Shown: piece by piece, positions 1-5,188 of the stretch | Layout: every line of letters starts with the position of its first letter | Position numbering within the stretch: position 1 is the first letter of the stretch | Assembly (NCBI GenBank): GCA_905233805.1 | Contig: CAJOER010000027.1 | Location: forward strand, 20,290 to 25,477 | Source: an uncultured Eubacterium sp. | GTDB taxonomy: Bacteria; Bacillota; Clostridia; Oscillospirales; Acutalibacteraceae | Direction: 5' to 3' | Length of the DNA: 5,188 bases | Translations under genes and position numbers: made by a program | The notes under the pieces: model-generated | The model's input: only the letters and a program-made list of their open reading frames with translations | Database searches by the model: none | Told to the model about the DNA's origin: nothing

Positions 1-2828
1 CGAATAACTGTTTCAACGGTTGTACCTGCTTTGAAGGAACGCTTACCATACCCGATCAGATTACCGAACTCGGAACGAATGCCTTTTACGGATGCACGGA
101 CTATACCAAAGTAGTAATTCCCGTTGACTTCAAATACACATATAATACACATCCGTTTAACGAGTGCACCAATATTACAGAGATTTACTACACGAAAGGT
201 CAGACCGGTGTTATGCTTGATTCTGTCAAAGGCTCAAGCAATACCGCAAACACTTACTCTGACCGCCTTGAATTCAGTGTCCGCAACACCCTGGAAAAGG
301 TTAGTTTCGAGGAAGGTATTACAAAACTCGGCAGCGGCGCGTACTATTTCGCACCTGAGTCATACACGGTTTACACTTGGCAGAAACTTAAAACAGTATT
401 GCTTCCCGAAAGCCTGACCGAGCTTGGCAGCAATGCATTTAGAGGCTGTACCGCGCTTACCGATATTATGCTCCCCGAAGGCGTAACGACGCTCGGAACC
501 GGCTGTTTCTGCGGTTGTACTGCAATTAAGGCAATTGAAGATATCGGAATGCCGGCAAGCCTGACCGCAATTCCGAACGATTGTTTCAACGGCTGTACCG
601 GGCTTGAGGGAACGCTTACAATACCCGACCGGATTACCGAACTCGGAAACAATGCCTTTAGAGGTTGCACCGGTTATACCAAAGTGGTAATCCCTGTTGA
701 TTTTAAGTACACATACGGAAGCACCCCGTTCAACGAATGTACCGGAATAACAGAGATTTATTATACCAAAGGAACAACGGGCGTAATGCATGATGTTATT
801 AACGGCAGCAATGCAACGCAAAACCATTATTCTGCACGCCTTGAGTTCAGTGTGCGCGATACCCTTGAAAAGGTAAGCTTTGAAGAGGGCGTTACAAGAA
901 TCGGAAACGGAGCATATTACAATAACGGCAACCCGTGCACAAAACTCACCGACGTAATCCTTCCCGAAAGCATTGAAGAAATCGGCAGCAATGCATTTAA
1001 GAACGATTCCTCTCTTGAAAAACTGTACGGATATAAGTCGTCTCCCGACGAAACCGTCGGCGAAACGTATGCACAGCAGAACAATCTCGGTTTTATTCCG
1101 CTTTGCTATCCCGTATTTGAAACCGCGCCGGATTCAGCTGAAAAACGCGACGTGACACAGTTCGGCGTAACCGTTCATCTTACCCCCGTAGAGGACACAA
1201 CCGAAAACATTGAATGGTCGGTAAGCGGCAACAGCAGCAACGCTACGGTTATAAGCAGCATCGGTGAACTTTATGTTCCGCTTGAAGAAACAGCGGATAC
1301 TCTGACGGTAAGCGCAACATATAACAATAAGGCAACGAATTCCGTTCAGGTCGCTGTAATAAAGCATATTCAAAATGTAACTCTGACGGGCGCCATTGAA
1401 AAATCATACGATATAGAACGCGGATATGGTTTCGGCAGACCGACGGAGCTTGAAGAAAAGGGTTACGAATATAAGTATTTCAACGTTGACGGCGATAACC
1501 GTACGGAGGTTACCTCCGGACAATGGCCCGTTGCCGTTGAGGACGATTTAACAATTGATGTTACCAAGACCGAAATCTTCTACAATATCACTTATCATCT
1601 TAACGGCGGAACGAATAACGAAGAGAATCCCGAAAAGTATTCTGCCGTAACAGGCAAGGTAACTCTTAAATCCCCGGTTAAAACGCATTATACCTTCAAG
1701 GGCTGGTTCACAACAGAGAACGGCAATGAGCAGTACTCGGATGAAACCGTTTATGAAGGCAATCTGGATGCTTATGCCCGCTGGGAATTTGCAGAGCATA
1801 TCTGGGACGGCGGAACCGTAACGGCTGAGCCCACCTGCATTTCAGAGGGTACCAAGGTATATAAATGCACAATAGAAGGCTGTGAAGAGAAGTATTCCGA
1901 AAGCGTTGATATAACACCTCACGCTTATTCTTCCGAATGGTCAGCCGATGACGAAAACCACTGGCATAAGTGCACAAATCCGGATTGCACCTCCGTTGAT
2001 TCACTCAGTGCGCATGAATGGGGCGAATGCACCTTTGTTAACGGTGCGCACAAGAAGGTTTGTCTCGTTTGCAACAAAGAAGAAGAGATGCAGCTTACAA
2101 AAGTTCCTGCCTCTCCCGCAACAGCGGAAAACGCAGGCAACAAGGAATACTATGTATGCACAGACTGCGGAAAGTATTTTGCCGATGCACAGGGCAAAAC
2201 GGAAATAACGGATAAAAACAGCGTAGTAATTCCGAAGACAGAGATTTCCCCCGAGGACGCGGCGCTTCCCACAGAAGAAAAGACCGAAAAGGAAATAAAG
2301 AAAACAAATACGGACAAAAAGGATGTAGCAGGTTCTTCATACGCTCCTCTTAAACTAAAGGCAACTTCAAAGGGAAAGACAATAACACTTAAGTGGAAAG
2401 CGCAGAGCAAAGCAAACGGATATATTATCTACGGCGCGCCCTGCGGTAAGAAAATGACAAGGCTTGCAACAGTAACCAACCCGAAGGCTGCAAAGTATAC
2501 CTTCAAAAAACTTAAGAAGGGCAAGTACTATAAGTACGTTGTCGTAGCATACAGGAAGACAGCAATAAACAACAGAGTCATCGCAAAGTCAAAGTCGGTT
2601 CATATCGCAACGCCGGGCGGCAATAAGGGCAACCCGACAGGTATTAAACTGAAGAAAACAAAAATCACTCTGAAAAAGGGCAAGAAAACGAAAATCAAGC
2701 CAACGCTTCAGAGCAAAGGCAAGGTGGCAACCCATATTGCCAAATTCCGCTACGAAAGCTCAAATAAAAAGATTGCAACCGTAGACGCAAAGGGCAATAT
2801 AAAAACAATCAAAGTAAAGGTTAAATAA
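1..2828 (+). CDS. BspA-like leucine-rich-repeat surface protein with Flg_new, Cys-rich, Fn3 and Big_2-like tail (5' partial)
   Basis: The frame is open from position 3 to the TAA at 2826-2828 (941 residues); the true start lies upstream, and the ATG at 213 falls inside a repeat unit. Numbering from position 3, residues 1-366 are BspA-type leucine-rich repeats (LRR_5-like), with recurring FxGCT, IPxxxTELGxNAF and LPES-(L/I)xEIGSNAF motifs. Residues 368-460 look like an Ig-like beta-sandwich. Residues 527-594 are a Listeria-Bacteroides (Flg_new) repeat, with YHLNGG, FKGWF and YARW marks. Residues 600-745 carry four Cys pairs. Residues 749-870 are a PTEEKTE linker plus an Fn3-like domain, and 877-941 a lysine-rich Big_2-like domain that appears shortened. 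Such proteins in gut Firmicutes and Bacteroidetes are usually exported and bind host or microbial surfaces; the ligand here is unknown. No LPXTG or membrane anchor is seen at the C terminus, and no enzyme motif. The export signal is out of view. Family call is confident, function is not. Confidence 0.9.
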   Translation, partial: NNCFNGCTCFEGTLTIPDQITELGTNAFYGCTDYTKVVIPVDFKYTYNTHPFNECTNITEIYYTKGQTGVMLDSVKGSSNTANTYSDRLEFSVRNTLEKVSFEEGITKLGSGAYYFAPESYTVYTWQKLKTVLLPESLTELGSNAFRGCTALTDIMLPEGVTTLGTGCFCGCTAIKAIEDIGMPASLTAIPNDCFNGCTGLEGTLTIPDRITELGNNAFRGCTGYTKVVIPVDFKYTYGSTPFNECTGITEIYYTKGTTGVMHDVINGSNATQNHYSARLEFSVRDTLEKVSFEEGVTRIGNGAYYNNGNPCTKLTDVILPESIEEIGSNAFKNDSSLEKLYGYKSSPDETVGETYAQQNNLGFIPLCYPVFETAPDSAEKRDVTQFGVTVHLTPVEDTTENIEWSVSGNSSNATVISSIGELYVPLEETADTLTVSATYNNKATNSVQVAVIKHIQNVTLTGAIEKSYDIERGYGFGRPTELEEKGYEYKYFNVDGDNRTEVTSGQWPVAVEDDLTIDVTKTEIFYNITYHLNGGTNNEENPEKYSAVTGKVTLKSPVKTHYTFKGWFTTENGNEQYSDETVYEGNLDAYARWEFAEHIWDGGTVTAEPTCISEGTKVYKCTIEGCEEKYSESVDITPHAYSSEWSADDENHWHKCTNPDCTSVDSLSAHEWGECTFVNGAHKKVCLVCNKEEEMQLTKVPASPATAENAGNKEYYVCTDCGKYFADAQGKTEITDKNSVVIPKTEISPEDAALPTEEKTEKEIKKTNTDKKDVAGSSYAPLKLKATSKGKTITLKWKAQSKANGYIIYGAPCGKKMTRLATVTNPKAAKYTFKKLKKGKYYKYVVVAYRKTAINNRVIAKSKSVHIATPGGNKGNPTGIKLKKTKITLKKGKKTKIKPTLQSKGKVATHIAKFRYESSNKKIATVDAKGNIKTIKVKVK
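3..998 (+). repeat. 573-nt (191-residue) internal tandem duplication of the LRR block
   Basis: Copy A (3-575) and copy B (from 576) align in frame with a constant offset of 573 nt: the CFNGCT codons start at 9 and 582, and EFSVR at 270 and 843. About three quarters of the first 115 residues match by eye. After the GAYY motif copy B is 5 residues shorter, so the later exact match of 15 nt encoding GSNAF (426-440 and 984-998) is offset by 558 nt. Copy B then diverges into the end of the LRR domain. Each unit contains canonical LRRs plus an unusual insert with VIPVDFKYTY and ITEIYYTKG. The window opens inside copy A, so further copies may lie upstream. Confidence 0.88.
1791..2240 (+). other. Cys/His-rich region with four Cys pairs (domain within the LRR protein)
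   Basis: Between the Flg_new repeat and the Fn3 tail, four Cys pairs are spaced along about 100 residues: CTIEGC (residues 622/627, C-x4-C), CTNPDC (657/662, C-x4-C), CLVC (687/690, C-x2-C) and CTDC (719/722, C-x2-C). Several are preceded by His/Trp-rich segments such as EHIWDGG, HAYSSEW, HWHKC and AHEW. The pattern resembles the degenerate zinc-ribbon-like repeats common in large extracellular proteins of gut clostridia. Whether the pairs bind metal, form disulfides or are structural remnants cannot be told from sequence. Confidence 0.6.
2247..2825 (+). other. C-terminal module: PTEEKTE linker, Fn3-like and shortened Big_2-like domain
   Basis: Residues 749-941 of the LRR protein. The module opens with a charged segment (PTEEKTE, KKTNTDKKDVAGS) and continues with an Fn3-like domain (LKLKATSKGKTITLKW, GYIIYGAPCGKKM, GKYYKYVVVAY). 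It ends in a Lys-rich Big_2-like stretch (GIKLKKTKITLKKGKKTKI, YESSNKKIATVDAKGNI). The same module begins at 4962 in the next gene. It is very basic, which would suit non-covalent association with anionic wall polymers; this is inference. Confidence 0.75.
2421..2470 (+). repeat. 50-nt near-identical patch, copy 1 (partner 5139-5188)
   Basis: These 50 bases, encoding YIIYGAPCGKKMTRLA, match 5139-5188 at 49 of 50 positions; the one difference is a synonymous G/A in the Ala codon. The 63 nt just upstream in each gene (2358-2420 and 5076-5138) share only 5 of 21 codons exactly, although the proteins remain alignable. The abrupt change at synonymous sites marks a boundary of recent sequence exchange. 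Confidence 0.85.
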
Positions 2829-2834
2829 ACCTAA

Positions 2835-2866
2835 GGGGAGGGCGAGTGCCCTCCCTCTTACTATTT
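2835..2866 (+). terminator. Probable intrinsic terminator after the LRR gene
   Basis: Seven bases after the stop codon an 8-bp perfect GC-rich stem (GGGAGGGC at 2836-2843 pairs with GCCCTCCC at 2848-2855) closes a 4-nt GAGT loop; a G-U pair (2835/2856) can extend it. The downstream tract TCTTACTATTT is T-rich but broken, so it is weaker than a classic rho-independent terminator. Its place directly after the stop supports the call. Confidence 0.78.
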
Positions 2867-2892
2867 ACAATTTATTAAATATGTGATATATT
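2864..2892 (+). promoter_or_regulatory. Sigma-70/SigA-type promoter for the beta-helix gene
   Basis: A -35 box TTTACA (2864-2869, 5/6 of consensus) and a -10 box TATATT (2887-2892, 5/6) are separated by exactly 17 bp, with an extended -10 TG at 2884-2885. Transcription would start near 2899, giving a leader of about 35 nt. The -35 overlaps the T-rich end of the preceding terminator, so the two units are packed back to back. No operator or riboswitch is seen. Confidence 0.72.
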
Positions 2893-2922
2893 AAAATCAG
2901 CAAATTCCCCTATTATATTTTT

Positions 2923-2926
2923 GGAG
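2923..2926 (+). promoter_or_regulatory. Ribosome binding site of the beta-helix gene
   Basis: GGAG lies 7 nt before the ATG at 2934. With the signal peptide that follows, it fixes the start of the second gene. Confidence 0.85.
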
Positions 2927-2933
2927 TGATTTT

Positions 2934-3014
2934 ATGAAAAAAGCATTATCTATCATTTTATCAATCTTAATGGTATTTACCGCATTTTCGGCGATGCCGT
3001 TTACGACACTTGCC
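2934..3014 (+). other. Sec signal peptide
   Basis: The 27-residue N terminus has a basic start (MKK), a hydrophobic core (ALSIILSILMVFTAFSAM) and a polar end with TLA before ES. Signal peptidase I would probably cut after Ala27. No lipobox Cys is present, so this is not a lipoprotein signal. Confidence 0.88.
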
Positions 3015-5188
3015 GAAAGCGACGCTTCAACAACGGGAAACGGAACGGAAAGCGATCCGTGGATAGTTCACAGCTGGGCCGCGCTTAAAGAAAAAATGGC
3101 GCTCGGCGGTTATATCAGACTCGGCGAGGACGTCACTGATCCCGACCACACCCGGGAAACATATCTATATGTCCCGGCCGACAGGATGGTTGATCTTGAA
3201 CTTAACGGCTTTGCTGTTAACCGTAATTTAGGAACAACCCAGATAAGGGACGGTTGCGTAATACAGGTAGACGGTATTCTGAACTTAAGGGACAGCAGCG
3301 CTGAAAAAACAGGAAAAATCACCGGCGGATATTCCTCTTCCTATACGGAATACGGAGACAGACATACCGGCGGAGGTATATTCGTAAACGGCGGTACCCT
3401 TAATATGTACAGCGGTTCCGTATGCAACAACAGGGCAACAGACGGCGGAGGTATCTATGCAAGAAAAGGTACGGTAAATATATACGGCGGTTCCGTATGT
3501 AACAACATTACAGATAATCAGGCAGCAGGAATTTACCTGCAAACCAGTTCATTGTATATGCAGGACGGTTTAATAAGCAACAACGAAACATCGGGACGCG
3601 GAGGCGGAGTATACTTATATCTAAAGAGCACATTTGTTATGGACGGCGGAACTATTTCCGAAAACACCTGCGGCGACGGCGGCGGAGTATATTTATTCGG
3701 TCAATTCAATGATGAAACAAATGCCTCTTCGTTCACAATGAACGGCGGCTCCATAACAAAGAATACTGTTGAAGAATCTTCTTATCAAAGCGGTCAGGGC
3801 GGAGGCGTATACGCAGGCACAGACAGCACCTTTAATCTGAACGGCGGAACTATTTCCGAAAACACCAGCACATTCTGGCGGAGCCCGGCTTCCTACACGA
3901 CTGAACTCGGCGCAGGCGTGTATTTTTACACCGGCAGCTTTTCAATTAAGGGCAAACCGGCAGTAACCGGCAATGTTTCAGTAAACAGAAACGGCGGAAA
4001 AACCATTCCCGGAAACATCTATGTTCCGAGAAATCAGCGCATTAATGTTGCAGACGCTCTTGAAGAAGGCGCTTCCTTCGGCCTAATCTGCCAGGATTAC
4101 GAAGCTGAGGTTACATTCGGTTTTAAAACATATAATTCCGAAGATGAGCCGACCGCGTTCTTCACCTCCGATATAGCGGAATATAAAGTAATTAAAAATG
4201 ACAGCGGCGAAGCCGAAATCAAGCAGATGGTAGTTCGTGAGATTACATTCAATAACGGCGGCGGCTCGGGTTCAATGGACCCCGTAACCGTTGAAGAGGG
4301 CTCGGAATATACCCTTCCCGCAACCTGCGGTTTCACCAAGGAAGGACGCACATTCTGCTGCTGGAAAATCGGCGACACCTACTGCAACACAGACGAACTG
4401 AAAACCATTACCGTTAATCAGGATGTTACTGCAACTGCTGTCTGGAAGCAGACAAAAAAAGTTGACCTTTCAGCAGATAACAGCACGACAACCGTAAAAG
4501 GAAAGCTTAAGTTGACCGACACGAGAACCGGCGAAGTATACGAAAAGGACTTTTCCGAAGTTGCGGCAAGCGAGTTCACTAAGCCGGACAACCCGACAGT
4601 TAACGCAATTATAGACGAAACAAAAGAAGCGCTTCTTAACGAAGCAAAAGCGAAAGCGGGAGAATACGCAGTAACGGTTACAAAAGACGAGGTGTCCGAC
4701 CCCGATATTATTGACAGCGTATTAATTCAAACGGGAAAGACGGTTGAGCCGTTTGACCCCTCGCTCGGCACTGAATATCCGAGCGTTGACGAGTACGGGG
4801 ATTTGTTTGAATACAGATTTACCGAAGGCGAGCGCACGCATTACTGGGAATACACGGTAACGCTTGAAGCGGAGTTTACGAGCGAAGCGCCTGCGGAGCC
4901 CGACGAACCGGCTCCTGCACCGACTCCGACACCTGCACCGACACCGACTCCTGCTCCCGTACTCACTCCCGAAGAGGCGGCTATGCCTACTGAGGAGAAA
5001 ACGGAGGAGCTCGTTAAGAAAACGAATACGGATAAAAAGGACGTTGCGGGCTCCGATTATCAGCGCTTAATGCTGAAAGCGACCTCCAAGAGCAAGAGCA
5101 TTACGCTGAAATGGAAAAGAATAAACGGCGCAAGCGGCTATATTATCTACGGCGCACCCTGCGGTAAGAAAATGACAAGGCTTGCAAC
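2934..5188 (+). CDS. Secreted parallel beta-helix (Pmp-like repeat) surface protein with Flg_new repeat and Fn3 tail (3' partial)
   Basis: The frame is open from ATG 2934 to the window end (751 complete codons, no stop). Residues 1-27 are a signal peptide. GNGTESDPW at 35-43 resembles the opening of many secreted beta-helix domains. Residues 146-345 contain seven coils pairing a GGG(V/I)Y-type turn with a G(S/T)(V/I)(S/C)xN turn, like chlamydial Pmp GGAI/FxxN repeats and pectin-lyase-like folds. Residues 437-505 are a Flg_new-type repeat (ITFNNGGG, EGSEYTLP, TATAVW) in which Cys replaces the usual Gly before Trp (FCCW). Residues 506-650 are not recognised. Residues 651-675 are a Pro/Thr linker, followed by the same PTEEKTE/Fn3 module as in the upstream gene. 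It is probably an exported adhesin-like or polysaccharide-binding protein. No catalytic Asp/His arrangement of a polysaccharide lyase or hydrolase stands out, so enzymatic activity is not claimed. Its own promoter and ribosome binding site indicate independent expression. Confidence 0.9.
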   Translation, partial: MKKALSIILSILMVFTAFSAMPFTTLAESDASTTGNGTESDPWIVHSWAALKEKMALGGYIRLGEDVTDPDHTRETYLYVPADRMVDLELNGFAVNRNLGTTQIRDGCVIQVDGILNLRDSSAEKTGKITGGYSSSYTEYGDRHTGGGIFVNGGTLNMYSGSVCNNRATDGGGIYARKGTVNIYGGSVCNNITDNQAAGIYLQTSSLYMQDGLISNNETSGRGGGVYLYLKSTFVMDGGTISENTCGDGGGVYLFGQFNDETNASSFTMNGGSITKNTVEESSYQSGQGGGVYAGTDSTFNLNGGTISENTSTFWRSPASYTTELGAGVYFYTGSFSIKGKPAVTGNVSVNRNGGKTIPGNIYVPRNQRINVADALEEGASFGLICQDYEAEVTFGFKTYNSEDEPTAFFTSDIAEYKVIKNDSGEAEIKQMVVREITFNNGGGSGSMDPVTVEEGSEYTLPATCGFTKEGRTFCCWKIGDTYCNTDELKTITVNQDVTATAVWKQTKKVDLSADNSTTTVKGKLKLTDTRTGEVYEKDFSEVAASEFTKPDNPTVNAIIDETKEALLNEAKAKAGEYAVTVTKDEVSDPDIIDSVLIQTGKTVEPFDPSLGTEYPSVDEYGDLFEYRFTEGERTHYWEYTVTLEAEFTSEAPAEPDEPAPAPTPTPAPTPTPAPVLTPEEAAMPTEEKTEELVKKTNTDKKDVAGSDYQRLMLKATSKSKSITLKWKRINGASGYIIYGAPCGKKMTRLA
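3369..3995 (+). repeat. Seven beta-helix coils with GGG(V/I)Y / GxxxxN motifs
   Basis: The coil turns read GGGIF, GGGIY, AAGIY, GGGVY, GGGVY, GGGVY and GAGVY. They alternate with GSVCNN (twice), GLISNN, GTISEN (twice), GSITKN and PAVTGN. The first two coils are 25 codons apart and nearly identical in DNA (GCGGTTCCGTATG at 3412 and at 3487). Later coils vary in length through loop insertions. The Asn at the end of the second motif would form an asparagine ladder, as in known beta-helices. Confidence 0.82.
3643..3866 (+). repeat. Exact 26-nt direct repeat within the beta-helix
   Basis: Positions 3643-3668 and 3841-3866 are identical and encode GGTISENT in the same frame, 198 nt (66 codons) apart. 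They mark recent duplication or conversion between coils and could support slippage that changes coil number. Confidence 0.85.
4452..4883 (+). other. Unrecognised domain between Flg_new repeat and Pro/Thr linker
   Basis: Residues 507-650 of the beta-helix protein. The stretch begins with beta-rich KVDLSADNSTTTVKGKLKL, has an acidic helical middle (IIDETKEALLNEAKAKAGEY) and ends with aromatic-rich YRFTEGERTHYWEYTVTLEAE. No family motif is recognised. It has no counterpart in the upstream gene, where the Cys-rich region occupies the equivalent place. Confidence 0.5.
4884..4958 (+). other. Pro/Thr-rich linker
   Basis: Residues 651-675 are Pro, Ala and Thr with acidic residues at the start (EAPAEPDEPAPAP), followed by a doubled PTPTPA motif. 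It is an extended, probably flexible or wall-spanning spacer. The 4911-4958 DNA is a low-complexity CCG/ACN/GCN codon repeat that may vary in length. Confidence 0.8.
5139..5188 (+). repeat. 50-nt near-identical patch, copy 2 (partner 2421-2470), running into the window end
   Basis: This patch matches 2421-2470 at 49 of 50 bases and reaches the last base of the window, so its full length is not visible. It lies in the Fn3 part of the shared C-terminal module. Confidence 0.85.

Noticed and set aside
213..215. ATG at 213 as the start of the LRR gene
   Set aside because: The frame is open and encodes matching LRR repeat sequence all the way to position 3; the ATG corresponds to an internal Met (TGVM) that recurs in copy B, and no ribosome binding site precedes it.
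360..827. Antisense open frame of 155 codons, and other minus-strand frames over both genes
   Set aside because: They lie wholly within strongly supported + strand coding repeats, have no family resemblance and follow from codon bias of the sense strand.
2760..2828. Frameshift as the cause of the short Big_2-like tail
   Set aside because: The normal-looking final IKVKVK and stop remain in frame, and downstream DNA is a terminator rather than lost coding sequence, so an in-frame deletion fits better.
2834..2911. Possible pairing of AGGGGA (2834-2839) with TCCCCT (2906-2911) as a regulatory switch
   Set aside because: Only 6 bp, competes with a much stronger local hairpin, and the two halves probably lie in different transcripts.
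2911..2916. TATTAT as an alternative -10 box closer to the ribosome binding site
   Set aside because: No reasonable -35 box lies 16-18 bp upstream, and the leader would be too short to place the GGAG comfortably.
3369..3995. Short regularly spaced repeats as a CRISPR array
   Set aside because: The repeats are in frame, degenerate and encode beta-helix turn motifs; spacing varies and there are no unique spacers of constant length.
4864..5070. Arg/Leu-rich + strand frame over the Pro/Thr linker
   Set aside because: It is an out-of-frame reading of the CCG/ACN/GCN linker codons; low complexity, with no independent start signal.

Overview
The window holds two large, modular, extracellular-type genes on the + strand, both cut by the window edges. 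There is no sign of a mobile element, CRISPR array or RNA gene. The module set (BspA-type leucine-rich repeats, InlB/Flg_new-type repeats, Cys/His-rich repeats, fibronectin III and Big_2-like C-terminal domains), the Gram-positive style signal peptide without a visible LPXTG motif, the GGAG ribosome binding site and the moderate GC content together suggest a gut-associated clostridial Firmicute of the Ruminococcus/Oscillospiraceae kind. That placement is inference from domain style, not from a marker gene.

Layout. Positions 1-2828 are the 3' part (941 residues) of a BspA-like leucine-rich-repeat surface protein. The reading frame is open from the first base, so the ATG at 213 is internal. It contains a 573-nt internal duplication, a beta-sandwich-like stretch, one Flg_new repeat, a Cys-pair-rich region, and a lysine-rich Fn3 plus shortened Big_2-like tail. 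Positions 2829-2933 are an AT-rich intergenic gap with a hairpin terminator (2835-2866), a well-formed promoter (TTTACA, 17 bp, TG-n-TATATT, 2864-2892) and a ribosome binding site (2923-2926). Positions 2934-5188 are the 5' part (751 residues) of a second gene. It encodes a signal peptide, a parallel beta-helix with seven GGG(V/I)Y coils, one Flg_new repeat, an unrecognised domain, a Pro/Thr linker, and the start of the same C-terminal module that ends gene 1.

How they fit together. The two proteins have unrelated N-terminal binding-type scaffolds (LRR versus beta-helix) joined to a common C-terminal module. This suggests paralogous surface proteins built by module shuffling, with the shared tail perhaps serving as a cell-envelope retention or display unit (inference). 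Each seems to be its own transcription unit. No catalytic residues are evident in either. The most notable signal is a sharply bounded 50-nt patch (2421-2470 and 5139-5188, 49/50 identical) inside otherwise diverged tail DNA, which looks like recent gene conversion or recombination between the two genes.
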